Source: Chryseobacterium gotjawalense (GTDB lineage Bacteria; Bacteroidota; Bacteroidia; Flavobacteriales; Weeksellaceae). From it: DNA of 64,000 nucleotides. This document shows, piece after piece, positions 1 to 7,216 of the stretch; positions within the stretch are counted from its first letter, which is position 1, and each line of letters opens with the position of its first letter. Made by a program: the position numbers and the translations under genes. The DNA lies in NCBI RefSeq assembly GCF_030012525.1, contig NZ_CP124855.1:992001-1056000 (forward strand), in the 5' to 3' direction. Under the pieces are notes generated by a model. It did no database searches, was not told the DNA's origin, and was given only the letters and a program-made list of their open reading frames with translations.

Positions 1-195
1 CGATCCGCCGGAAAAACGAATAAGCAACTCTAATACCAAAACCGCCGCGGTGCAGAATGCATAAACAAAAGTTTGTATTTTTTTATGGGTTTTATAGTCT
101 TTCTGTCTTGCTTTTTTAATGGCATAATAACTAAAAGCCGGCGCAATAAGCGTTACCACCAAAACGCCCGTCATAATGAAAAAGGCTAAACTCAT
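1..195 (-). CDS. Partial membrane protein, N-terminal 65 residues
   Basis: The gene starts at an ATG at 195 on the minus strand and runs off the left edge of the window, so only the first 65 residues are present. They begin MSLAFFIMTGVLVVTLIAP and show two hydrophobic segments (about residues 3-23 and 43-60). These are separated by a short basic loop rich in Lys, Arg and Gln (KKARQKDYKTHKKIQ), which would be cytoplasmic by the positive-inside rule. The second helix ends with LLIRFSGG. I do not recognise the family with confidence. It resembles small multi-spanning proteins of unknown function in Bacteroidota, and the rest of the protein would be needed to place it. Confidence 0.6.
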   Translation of the reverse strand, partial: MSLAFFIMTGVLVVTLIAPAFSYYAIKKARQKDYKTHKKIQTFVYAFCTAAVLVLELLIRFSGGS

Positions 196-716
196 GAAAA
201 TCTATTTAATGCTGCAAAAATGCAACTAAGAAACAAGAAATTCAAATTTTATCCCTATTAAATGATACACCGCTTAATCTGAAATGAAAATACGCAGTGT
301 TGACCAGGATGATGAACTGGAAAAACTTGCGGTAACCGCGGAATCTCAGGAGGAATTGGAGAGGCCTAAACTGGCTTTTGTATAATACATTTGGTAATCA
401 ACACGCGTCTTAATGGGTCAACCAGGTAATTTCGCTAAGATCATCACCGCACCGAAATTCTGAAATACAGATCCAGTCTTTTGTGCCCAATAGGATGGTA
501 AATCACAAGATTCTTCTAAAACCCTGCCATAAAATAGATTTCTGAACCTGATCTGGACTTCATTGCGGACGCATAAAAAATTAAAACACACCGATTGTAA
601 ATTGAACGTTAATTTTGGAAATCTATAAATCAGCCTTTTACCTTCTATTTTGCTGCACCAATGTAAGAACGGTGAATAAAATCCATTGAACGACGATGAA
701 TTTTTCAGTTTTTAAA
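196..716. other. Intergenic stretch with decayed coding fragments
   Basis: No convincing gene is present in these 521 bp. A 33-codon open frame on the plus strand (284-385, MKIRSVDQDDELEKLAVTAE...) has no visible promoter or partner. On the minus strand, 410-502 reads as about 30 codons ending DDLSEITWLTH and a stop, with a stop just upstream and no start codon. It looks like the tail of a decayed gene. Both may be relics of something lost between the membrane protein and the tRNA; neither can be assigned. Confidence 0.3.
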
Positions 717-746
717 ATTGTTTAGAAATTAAATGTTGTATATTTG
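717..746 (+). promoter_or_regulatory. Promoter of tRNA-fMet
   Basis: A TTG at 718-720 is followed after 18 nt by TATATTTG at 739-746, matching the Bacteroidota -33/-7 consensus. The mature tRNA starts 12 nt after the -7 box. Confidence 0.6.
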
Positions 747-757
747 CACCATAATAA

Positions 758-830
<73 letters not shown>

Positions 831-836
831 CTAAGC

Positions 837-868
837 AAAGAGAATCAGGAAATTGGTTCTCTTTTTTT
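837..868 (+). terminator. Terminator of tRNA-fMet
   Basis: The hairpin arms AGAGAA (839-844) and TTCTCT (857-862) are followed by a run of seven T, 6 nt after the tRNA. Confidence 0.75.
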
Positions 869-1009
869 GTGCGTTCTTTTGTTTTATAATGATACAGTCG
901 GTTATTTTGACCAAAGAAGCACCAATGCTTCGGCATCCGAAAATAAAAACTTCAGATTACAACTTCGAGGGGTAAAAGACAAATCATTTTTCCTTTTCAG
1001 ATTATCCAA

Positions 1010-1087
1010 AATTTTCAGAATCCGGGGTCGGCAAGAAATTTCCACAAAAAAATCCCTATCAGTATAAACTTATAGGGATTTGTGCGG
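1010..1087. repeat. Direct repeat, left copy of the tRNA-Ser terminator and 3' tip
   Basis: About 77 bp match 3431-3507 with roughly half a dozen differences. The repeat contains the terminator hairpin that serves tRNA-Ser on the minus strand, with arms AATCCCTAT and ATAGGGATT, plus the first GCGG of the tRNA's 3' end. Here no tRNA is attached and no minus-strand transcript needs terminating, so this copy looks like a relic. The two copies bracket the hipBST operon. Confidence 0.75.
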
Positions 1088-1429
1088 CACATGCTCTTTA
1101 AATATCTCTAGTCATAACCCTTTTCAAATATTACTATTCAGCTACTCACCTATTCACTCACCTTGAAAAAATGTAGGTTTTTGATTGGTTTATTTATCAA
1201 ATTTACTTTTTTTTCACACTTACAAAAACATCAATCTTAAATGTATACTCTCTTTCCGAAAAAAATTAAAGCTCAGCGCAACCTGGGCGTAATTAATAAA
1301 ACGACTACTTTTAATTGAATAATCGGCTTCAATGTGCAGAACACCAGATTATAATTTCAAAAACCAATAAAAGTGCAGTAGATCGCTCTTTAATATCCAA
1401 AATGCAAAACTTCCAAATTAAATTTAAAA

Positions 1430-1494
1430 AAGTGCACTAAATAACACTTATGATTTAATTTTTAAAATAATGATGTATATTTGCACTTAAAGTG
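1430..1494. promoter_or_regulatory. hipBST promoter and palindromic operators
   Basis: A -7 box TATATTTG lies at 1476-1483, 17 nt before the hipB ATG. It abuts the 11-bp inverted repeat CACTTAAAGTG (1484-1494). A second pair of half-sites, AAGTG (1430-1434) and CACTT (1445-1449), lies 35-55 bp upstream and includes the palindrome AGTGCACT (1431-1438). This spacing suits autorepression by a dimeric HipB. I see no clear -33 element. Confidence 0.6.
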
Positions 1495-1500
1495 TAATAT

Positions 1501-1713
1501 ATGACACTAAGTAATGTAATAGTACCCATTAAAGAACGTAGAAAAATTTTAAATGTAACGCAGGAAACACTTGCGGAAATTTCTGGTGTAGGACTTCGTA
1601 CCTTGAAACAATTGGAAAGCGGAAAAGGAAATCCAACGCTGGAAACATTGCAAAAAATTTGCGACGCTTTAGGTTTGGAAATTAAATTGGAAATTAAAAA
1701 CATGAACCAATGA
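1501..1713 (+). CDS. hipB: HipB-like Xre-family antitoxin/repressor
   Basis: A 70-residue DNA-binding protein. Residues 11-60 form an Xre/Cro helix-turn-helix (RRKILNVTQETLAEISGVG, then LRTLKQLESGKGNPTLETL), the standard fold of HipB antitoxins. The family binds operators as a dimer, represses its own operon and joins the complex with the kinase. Inverted repeats matching this role lie just upstream. The stop codon overlaps the start of the next gene (ATGA, 1710-1713), so the genes are translationally coupled. It is shorter than E. coli HipB (88 residues) and lacks its C-terminal strand extension. Identification as the HipB of a three-gene HipBST operon rests on the two genes that follow. Confidence 0.88.
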   Translation: MTLSNVIVPIKERRKILNVTQETLAEISGVGLRTLKQLESGKGNPTLETLQKICDALGLEIKLEIKNMNQ

Positions 1714-2045
1714 GATCCGCAAAAGTCTTATACAAAGATCAACCAGCGGGAGTGCTGAAGCAAAATGATGATGGTAGTTTCATTTTTCAATATGATCAGG
1801 ATTGGCTGTTGGACACCAATAAACCTCCTATAAGCCTAACGCTCCCTAAGACACAGAAAGAATTCGTCTCTAAAGAATTATTCCCATTTTTTTACCATCT
1901 TTTGCCAGAAGGAACTAATAAAAGAATGGTTTGCCGAACTTATAAAATTGATGAATCCGATGCTTTCGGAATTCTTTTAACTACTGCAAACACTGATACA
2001 GTGGGAGCTATAACAATTGAAAGAATTAAAAATGGATCAGCATAA
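1710..2045 (+). CDS. hipS: HipS-like protein (HipA N-subdomain 1)
   Basis: A 111-residue protein equivalent to the N-terminal subdomain of HipA: KVLYKDQPAGVLKQNDDGSFIFQYD, then PISLTLPKTQKEF, then FPFFYHLLPEG. In classical HipA this subdomain is fused to the kinase. Here it is a separate gene, as in the HipBST system of enteropathogenic E. coli O127, where HipS acts as the antitoxin of the HipT kinase. The conserved LPEG.. segment and its length (about 100 residues in known HipS) support the call. The frame overlaps hipB by 4 nt and hipT by 14 nt. There is no sign of frameshift decay: both halves begin with good ATG codons and are complete. Confidence 0.85.
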   Translation: MRSAKVLYKDQPAGVLKQNDDGSFIFQYDQDWLLDTNKPPISLTLPKTQKEFVSKELFPFFYHLLPEGTNKRMVCRTYKIDESDAFGILLTTANTDTVGAITIERIKNGSA

Positions 2046-3009
2046 AATAAAATATTGTCCAGGAAAACTTATAGAAGGTTTTGATACTTACAGTCCGGTT
2101 GTTTTAAAGAAAATGTTTGACGGTAAAAAAATCAGCCCTGTTCTACCCTACACATCCCCATCAGATTCCAAAGAGCGGTCGGTATTTAATGAAAATCAAC
2201 TGCATATTTCTATTTCAGGTTTTCAGGAAAAATACTCATTAATCATCGAAAATTCAAAATTACGGTTAACGACTGAAGATGAGCGTGGACAATATATTTT
2301 GAAACCGATTTCAGAGCTTCCAAAAAACAGTGAGTATGCACCTGCAAACGAACATCTCACGATGCAAATCGCACAACAAATTTTTAAAATAGAAACTGCG
2401 GAAAATGCTTTGACGTTCTTTGAAAATGGAAAACCCGCCTATCTTACAAAAAGATTTGATGTCAAAAAAAACGGGGAAAAATTAGCTGTTGAGGATTTTG
2501 CTTCTCTATTGCAAAAATCACCAGCAATACACGGTGAACAGTACAAATATCAAGGAAATTACCTGGAACTTTTTGAAACATTGAAAAAATTTGTACCTGC
2601 CTCAAAAGTAGAAGCACCAAAACTTTTCACATTAATTCTTTTCAATTATTTATTTTCAAATGGAGATGCTCATCTAAAAAATTTTTCTCTAATAGAAACA
2701 GAGCAGGGTGATTTTAAATTAAGTCCGGCTTATGATCTACTCAACACCAAAATTCATATTGAAGATGCCGATTTTGCGTTAAGTGAGGGTCTCTTACCCA
2801 AACCCATTGCCAAAGGCAAAATAAAAGAGCAGTTTATTTTATTGGGTCAAAAAGCTGAAATACCAGAAAAAACAATATCCAAAATTTTCAAAAATTTAAC
2901 TTCTCACGAGAATGAAGTCATTGAACTGACCAACCGTTCTTTTCTCAATGACCAACTTAAAAGAAATTTTATACAGCGTTATCAGACAAGATTAAAGAAG
3001 ATCTCTTGA
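2032..3009 (+). CDS. hipT: HipT-like serine/threonine kinase toxin
   Basis: A 325-residue HipA-family kinase lacking the N-subdomain 1. An in-frame TTG lies at 2017, but the ATG at 2032 fits better. Residues 58-69 read LHISISGFQEKY, which matches the Gly-rich loop of HipA-type kinases and contains the Ser-Ile-Ser pair typical of HipT (autophosphorylation sites in E. coli O127 HipT). ILKP (89-92) is the ATP-binding strand. NGDAHLKN (210-217) is the catalytic loop with the catalytic Asp, and AYD (233-235) carries the metal-binding Asp. Known relatives phosphorylate aminoacyl-tRNA synthetases: HipA targets GltX, HipT of O127 targets TrpS. The target here cannot be read from sequence. All key kinase residues are present, so it is probably active. 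Confidence 0.87.
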   Translation: MDQHKIKYCPGKLIEGFDTYSPVVLKKMFDGKKISPVLPYTSPSDSKERSVFNENQLHISISGFQEKYSLIIENSKLRLTTEDERGQYILKPISELPKNSEYAPANEHLTMQIAQQIFKIETAENALTFFENGKPAYLTKRFDVKKNGEKLAVEDFASLLQKSPAIHGEQYKYQGNYLELFETLKKFVPASKVEAPKLFTLILFNYLFSNGDAHLKNFSLIETEQGDFKLSPAYDLLNTKIHIEDADFALSEGLLPKPIAKGKIKEQFILLGQKAEIPEKTISKIFKNLTSHENEVIELTNRSFLNDQLKRNFIQRYQTRLKKIS

Positions 3010-3430
3010 AGAGAATCTATCTGATGATTTTTATTGGTAGCAAATTAGATGAGTAGGTGTTTTTTCTAATTAAATTTTTGCTTGGCTATCGGTTTTGAGA
3101 CTTATTCATTACAGGTATACGCTAAAAGCTGTTGCCATCAGTTCTGTCTAAAAAACACCGGAATTTTCTTTGCCACTTGGAAATTGCACACCGGAAAATA
3201 ATTAAAATATCAGGATTCTGCAATCAATAAAATAAACCGGAATTACAAAAATAATGTAAAATTAATTGCACATAATCGGAAAAATTCCGATTATCGTATC
3301 ATATTTATACATAGTATTTTTGCTTTTACAAATCTTATTCAGCAGCATTCTGAAGAACCCTTGACCCGACAGATTATATTATCTCTTTTATAAGAATATA
3401 AAAGACCTAATGACAAAATCGCAGATCCCC
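3010..3430. other. Intergenic region after hipT
   Basis: No gene is visible. The only clear structure is a perfect 10-bp inverted repeat, ATAATCGGAA / TTCCGATTAT, at 3272-3294 with a 3-nt loop. It has no T-run, so it may be an operator or relic rather than a terminator. A lone TATTTTTG box follows at about 3317. Confidence 0.4.
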
Positions 3431-3507
3431 AATTTTCGGAATCCCGGTCGGAAAGAAATTTCCACAAAAAAATCCCTACAAGTATAAACTTATAGGGATT
3501 TGGGCGG
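3431..3507. repeat. Direct repeat, right copy (functional tRNA-Ser terminator)
   Basis: This is the partner of 1010-1087. It includes the minus-strand terminator of tRNA-Ser (arms AAATCCCTA 3470-3478 and TAGGGATTT 3493-3501, with the A-run at 3466-3472 giving the U tract) and the last few bases of the tRNA gene. Confidence 0.75.
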
Positions 3508-3589
3508 AGAACTAGGGATTCGAACCCCAGGACCTGTTACAGTCAACAGTTTTCAAGACTGCCGCAATCGACCACTCTGCCAGTTCTCC
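3505..3589 (-). tRNA. tRNA-Ser (anticodon TGA)
   Basis: An 85-nt class II tRNA. The acceptor stem pairs GGAGAAC (3583-3589) with GTTCTCC (3506-3512), and the discriminator is G. The anticodon loop reads CTTGAAA with anticodon TGA. A long variable arm follows (TGTTGACTGTAACAGGTC region), and the T loop is TTCGAAT. CCA is not encoded. The terminator directly follows on the minus strand and is part of the repeat that brackets hipBST. Confidence 0.95.
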
Positions 3590-3697
3590 AATGAAATTGA
3601 TTTCTCTTTTTCAGTGGTGCAAATATAAAGACCTTTTACATATTGACCAAATTATTTTTACAAAAAAGTTTTAAATCATTCATTATCAAAGGGAAAA

Positions 3698-4063
3698 TTA
3701 ATTTTTAATGATTTGCAAACCCAGATAAACAGCGGCTAAACCCACCATAACACTCAATAAAACATAAAATATCAATATCGGATAGTGCCCGCTTTGCCAC
3801 AATGAATAGCTTTCGGCCGAAAAAGTAGAGAAGGTGGTAAAGCCTCCGCAAAATCCGGTAATCAATAGAAATTTCAGATAATTATCTACCCTGATGAAAT
3901 AAGACGTAAGCACGCCAATCAAAAAACACCCGATCATATTCACCACAAAAGTACCCATCGGAAAGGAATTGATATTCCATAACTTCTGCGTATAGCTGGA
4001 AATCAGGAAGCGCAGTACGCTTCCCAATCCTCCTCCTATAAATATGTAGAAAAGGTTTTTCAT
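3698..4063 (-). CDS. crcB: Fluoride channel CrcB/Fluc
   Basis: A 121-residue protein with four predicted membrane helices, the size and layout of single-domain Fluc channels. They export fluoride from the cytoplasm as dual-topology dimers. Visible signature segments are [13 protein letters not shown] (residues 10-22), the [14 protein letters not shown] helix (38-51) with the conserved Asn, and [15 protein letters not shown] (71-85), which holds the TFSTFS pore motif. The gene follows trxB on the same strand with a 90-bp gap and may be read from it. I looked for a fluoride riboswitch in that gap and did not find a convincing one. Confidence 0.93.
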   Translation of the reverse strand: MKNLFYIFIGGGLGSVLRFLISSYTQKLWNINSFPMGTFVVNMIGCFLIGVLTSYFIRVDNYLKFLLITGFCGGFTTFSTFSAESYSLWQSGHYPILIFYVLLSVMVGLAAVYLGLQIIKN

Positions 4064-4153
4064 TTTTTAATTAACCATCCGAGACTGAAAGTCTCTGCCC
4101 GGAAAAAATGTCCGCCCCAAACACTTGGCTCTTTTCACTTTTTTCTTGGCTCT

Positions 4154-5092
4154 TTATACTTCGCCTAAATATTTCTCCGCATCCATAGCGGCCATACAGC
4201 CACTTCCTGCCGCGGTAATCGCCTGTCTGTACTGACTGTCCTGCACATCGCCTGCCGCGAAAACTCCGGGTAAATTTGTTTTCGTTGAACCTGGAAGTGT
4301 GTTGATATAACCGTTCTCGTCTAAATTGATCTGACCTTTAAAAATTTCCGTATTCGGTTTGTGGCCGATCGCAATAAAGATGCCGTGAACGTCTATTTTG
4401 GAGGTTTCCTGAGTCTGGTTATTAATCACCACAGCTCTTTCAACCAAAGAATTTTCGCCTTCAATTCCTGTCAGTTCGTGATTGAACAATACTTCGATAT
4501 TTGGCGTATTGCTCACGCGGTGAATCATCGCTTTTGAAGCCCGAAAATGGTCCTTTCTTACCAGCATCGTCACTTTGCGGCACAGTTTCGCCAGATAGGT
4601 TGCTTCTTCCGCTGCGGTATCTCCCGCTCCTACGACAACAACATCTTTTCCTTTGTAGAAAAAACCATCGCAGGTGGCACAGGCAGAAACTCCTCCACCG
4701 GAATATTTTTTCTCGTCATCCAAGCCCAAATATTTTGCAGTCGCGCCGGTAGAAATAATGACCGATTTGGCCCAAATTTCTTTCTTTCCTGCCCAAAGCT
4801 TGTGAATGCCGCCCACTTCCTGCGAGAATTCGGCTTTGGTAATCATTTCGTAATGAACTTTGGTTTCGAATCGTTCGGCCTGCTTTTGCAGATCCATCAT
4901 CATTTCTGGTCCGGTAATTCCATTCGGATATCCTGGGAAATTATCAACTTCGGTCGTGGTCGTTAATTGTCCGCCTGGCTCAAGGCCGGTGTATAATTCA
5001 GGTTTCAAGTCGGCTCTGGCCGCATAAATCGCAGCAGTAAAACCGGATGGTCCGGAACCTACGATCACGCAGTCTAAAATATTGTCTTCCAT
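4154..5092 (-). CDS. trxB: Thioredoxin-disulfide reductase TrxB
   Basis: A 312-residue cytoplasmic flavoenzyme that passes electrons from NADPH to thioredoxin. The FAD-binding motif GSGPSGFTAAIYAARA is at residues 12-27. The redox pair CATC is at 138-141 within ACATCDGFFYKG, and the NADPH-binding GAGDTAAEEA is at 155-164. The C-terminal FAD motif GVFAAGDVQD is present. Length and order match the low-molecular-weight TrxB family. The intergenic region upstream is long (555 bp), so trxB probably heads its own transcript, with crcB downstream. Confidence 0.96.
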   Translation of the reverse strand: MEDNILDCVIVGSGPSGFTAAIYAARADLKPELYTGLEPGGQLTTTTEVDNFPGYPNGITGPEMMMDLQKQAERFETKVHYEMITKAEFSQEVGGIHKLWAGKKEIWAKSVIISTGATAKYLGLDDEKKYSGGGVSACATCDGFFYKGKDVVVVGAGDTAAEEATYLAKLCRKVTMLVRKDHFRASKAMIHRVSNTPNIEVLFNHELTGIEGENSLVERAVVINNQTQETSKIDVHGIFIAIGHKPNTEIFKGQINLDENGYINTLPGSTKTNLPGVFAAGDVQDSQYRQAITAAGSGCMAAMDAEKYLGEV

Positions 5093-5648
5093 TATTTAAA
5101 ATTAGATTTAAAATTGAATTTTTAAAGTTTTCAAAAATCGGGATTTATTTCGGGTTATCGAATTATTTGGTGATGAATTTTTTCAATGACTGAAAATGTG
5201 GGATCATTTTGCATTTGAAAATACTGTAATAAAAAGCGTTTAAAAGTTAGAATGCAAAAAAAGAGAAATATTTTCTTAGAAACAGACCGGATATATTTTA
5301 AACATGAGTCCCATTAGTTTCAAATATTTTCCATGGAAAAAGGAATCCATTAATAGGGAAATCAAATATTTTCTAAACTCATGTAATTTGACGTGATTGA
5401 TTTTCTTATTTACATTCTTTGTCTTGAAACAAAAAAATCAAAAGCTCAGGGCTCTTATTATAGAAAATACTTTAATAAATGAATAAAAATCTTGTTAAAA
5501 AATCCCAACCGCGACCCGACCTGAATGGAGCTCTTTTTGTGGAACGAAGTGGAACAAAAAAGCGGGAATGGAGGGCGGAAATGTCGCCCAAAAAAAATAT
5601 AAAGTAAACATTCGACGCAGTCAAATAGTCGCCCAAAAAAGAAAGATG
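5093..5648. other. Long intergenic region between trxB and holA
   Basis: No gene is supported in 556 bp. The part next to trxB is AT-rich and presumably holds its promoter. The part next to the holA stop contains repeat copy A (5511-5590) followed by a second TCGCCCAAAAAA segment near 5630. The stretch in between (about 5200-5500) is low in structure. Confidence 0.45.
5511..5590. repeat. Dispersed intergenic repeat, copy A (short, diverged)
   Basis: It shares the phrases CCCGACCTGAA, TGTGGAACGAAGTGGAA and a closing CGCCCAA with copies B (14998-15140) and C (35787-35926). It is shorter and appears truncated at its left end. It lies downstream of holA, between the ends of two minus-strand genes. 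Confidence 0.5.
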
Positions 5649-6683
5649 CTAAGTCTGAACTTTGTATTGGTCGATATGCAGAATTTTGTAAACCATTTCT
5701 TTCAGCAATTCGCCGTCAGTCATATTAATGGCGCCCAGTCCTTTGCTTTTGAGGTCGATTTCGCGTAAAATAGAAACAGCCCGTGTACAGTTTTTGAGAT
5801 TATAAAAACGCGCCGCTTCCGCAAAATCTTTCAGGAAATAAGGATTGACGCCCATTACTGAAGCCTGGTTTTGTGGCGATTCAGCTTTCATGGTGTGAAA
5901 AATAATGAGGTTCGAAAAGAAATTATACAGATTTCCGGTGGTCATCACCAGGGAATGCGTCTTTGATTTCCCCATATAATGCGCGATTTTGAAGGCACCG
6001 ATTTCGTCTTTTTTCCCCAGCGCTTTGATGAGTTCGAAAACATTAAAATCTTTGCTGATGCCGATATTGGTTTCGATCTTCTTTTCGTCGAGAATTTCGC
6101 CTTCTTTCAAGATCATTTTGAGTTTCTGCAATTCATTGGAAATCCGCGATAAATCGGTTCCCAAATATTCTGCGAGCAAAGTCGGAATATTGGGTTTTGC
6201 CTGAATTCTCAACGTTTTGATTTCGTTTTCAATCCACTTTGGAACGTTGTAATCTTTGACTTTTTCACTTAGATACAGCATCTTTTTCTGCGTCAAAGTT
6301 TTGACAAATGCTTTCCGCGCATCTGCTTTTTTGTATTTATAAGCGATAATTAAAACCGTGGATTCTACCGGATTTTCGGCATAAGCCAACAACGCTTTGC
6401 TTTCGGGTTCGGTCAACGTAATATCCTGAGCTTCTTTAACGATGATTACTTGCCGGTCCCCCATCATGGGAAACTGCCTCGCCAGAGAAAGCACTTCTGC
6501 AAACGTGGTGTCTTTTCCGTACACTACAGTTTGGTTAAAGGCTTTTTCATCTTCGGTTAAAACATCGTTTTCAAATGATTTTAAGGCAACGTCCATAAAA
6601 TAGGGTTCTTCGCCATGAAAAAAATAAATAGGCAAAAGCTCTTTATTTTTAATATTTTTGAGGATTAAATCTAATTCTTTCAT
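5649..6683 (-). CDS. holA: DNA polymerase III subunit delta HolA
   Basis: A 344-residue protein matching the delta subunit of the clamp loader, which opens the beta sliding clamp during replication. The N-terminus MKELDLILKNIKNKELLPIYFFHGEEPYFMD is the family's characteristic opening (YFFHGEE corresponds to YLLxGEE). The AAA+-like domain follows, then the helical collar domain with LxxELxKL around residue 187 (LSRISNELQKLKMIL). It normally lacks a functional Walker A, and none is seen here. Its start codon lies back to back with that of the divergent gene at 6686, with only 2 nt between them. Confidence 0.92.
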   Translation of the reverse strand: MKELDLILKNIKNKELLPIYFFHGEEPYFMDVALKSFENDVLTEDEKAFNQTVVYGKDTTFAEVLSLARQFPMMGDRQVIIVKEAQDITLTEPESKALLAYAENPVESTVLIIAYKYKKADARKAFVKTLTQKKMLYLSEKVKDYNVPKWIENEIKTLRIQAKPNIPTLLAEYLGTDLSRISNELQKLKMILKEGEILDEKKIETNIGISKDFNVFELIKALGKKDEIGAFKIAHYMGKSKTHSLVMTTGNLYNFFSNLIIFHTMKAESPQNQASVMGVNPYFLKDFAEAARFYNLKNCTRAVSILREIDLKSKGLGAINMTDGELLKEMVYKILHIDQYKVQT

Positions 6684-6685
6684 AA

Positions 6686-7120
6686 ATGGAACTTCCGAAA
6701 CTGAATTTTAATGAGGATTTTGACTTTCAAATCAAGAGAGACAAAGATAAGTTTTTTATTTATGATCTGGTGCGCAAATCCTGGCTTTTGCTTACGCCGG
6801 AAGAATGGGTACGACAACATTGGGTGCATTATTTTCACCTGACAAAAGGCAGAAACTTATCGTCTTTGATTTTAGAGAAAAAACTGGTTTTGAATGGAAC
6901 CACAAAGAGAATCGATCTTTTGGTGACCGAAAAAACGGTCGCTAAAATCCTGGTCGAATGCAAAGCGCCCCATATTAAACTGACTGAAAAAACCTTTGAA
7001 CAAACAGCGAGATACAATTCTATTCTCGAGGCAGAGGAAATTATTTTAAGCAATGGTTTGCAGCATATTTCCGCGAAGTTTACTGATGGGAAATACGAAT
7101 TCTACAAGGGAGAATTTTAA
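6686..7120 (+). CDS. HsdR_N-type (PD-(D/E)XK-like) small protein
   Basis: A 144-residue protein that resembles the stand-alone type I restriction enzyme R N-terminal domain often found beside holA in Bacteroidota. The nuclease-fold signature is visible: RIDLLV (residues 72-77) followed by ILVECKAP (about 88-95), giving the D...ExK of a PD-(D/E)XK core. The N-terminal half has VRKSWLLLTPEEWVRQ, a conserved block. No helicase or methylase partner is nearby, so it is unlikely to be a restriction enzyme. A housekeeping nucleic-acid role linked to replication is an inference from the conserved neighbour. Its start is 2 nt from that of holA, so its promoter must lie within holA. Confidence 0.75.
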   Translation: MELPKLNFNEDFDFQIKRDKDKFFIYDLVRKSWLLLTPEEWVRQHWVHYFHLTKGRNLSSLILEKKLVLNGTTKRIDLLVTEKTVAKILVECKAPHIKLTEKTFEQTARYNSILEAEEIILSNGLQHISAKFTDGKYEFYKGEF

Positions 7121-7182
7121 AACTCATTCCTTTTCAGTTCTGTTTTCTTACAACCAACAGACATCATTCTTTAATAAACATT

Positions 7183-7212
7183 TTGCTTTTTGACATTTTG
7201 ACCTTAGTTTTG
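7183..7212 (+). promoter_or_regulatory. Promoter of the nhaC-like gene
   Basis: A TAGTTTTG -7 box lies at 7205-7212, only 4 nt before the ATG at 7217. Several TTG/TTTG candidates for the -33 box lie upstream in the T-rich stretch. The message would have a very short leader or none. Confidence 0.5.
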
Positions 7213-7216
7213 TACC

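Larger units (their letters stand above)
869..1500. other. Intergenic region before hipB with left direct repeat and operators
   Basis: No gene is supported here. The region holds the left copy of a direct repeat (1010-1087, listed separately) and, from about 1370, several AGTGCA/CACTT half-sites leading into the hipB promoter. An open frame overlapping the tRNA and running to 1067 has no start signal and is a shadow. Confidence 0.5.

Noticed and set aside
1088-3430. An integrase or transposase within the hipBST interval
   Set aside because: All frames were read; only the three toxin-antitoxin genes are supported.
4064-4153. Fluoride riboswitch between trxB and crcB
   Set aside because: The gap has a small hairpin (GAGACT-TTC-AGTCTC) and a repeated CTTGGCTCTTT word, but I could not fit the conserved crcB riboswitch core.
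4547-4966. Long plus-strand frame antisense to trxB
   Set aside because: It has no family features and fully overlaps a certain gene on the other strand.
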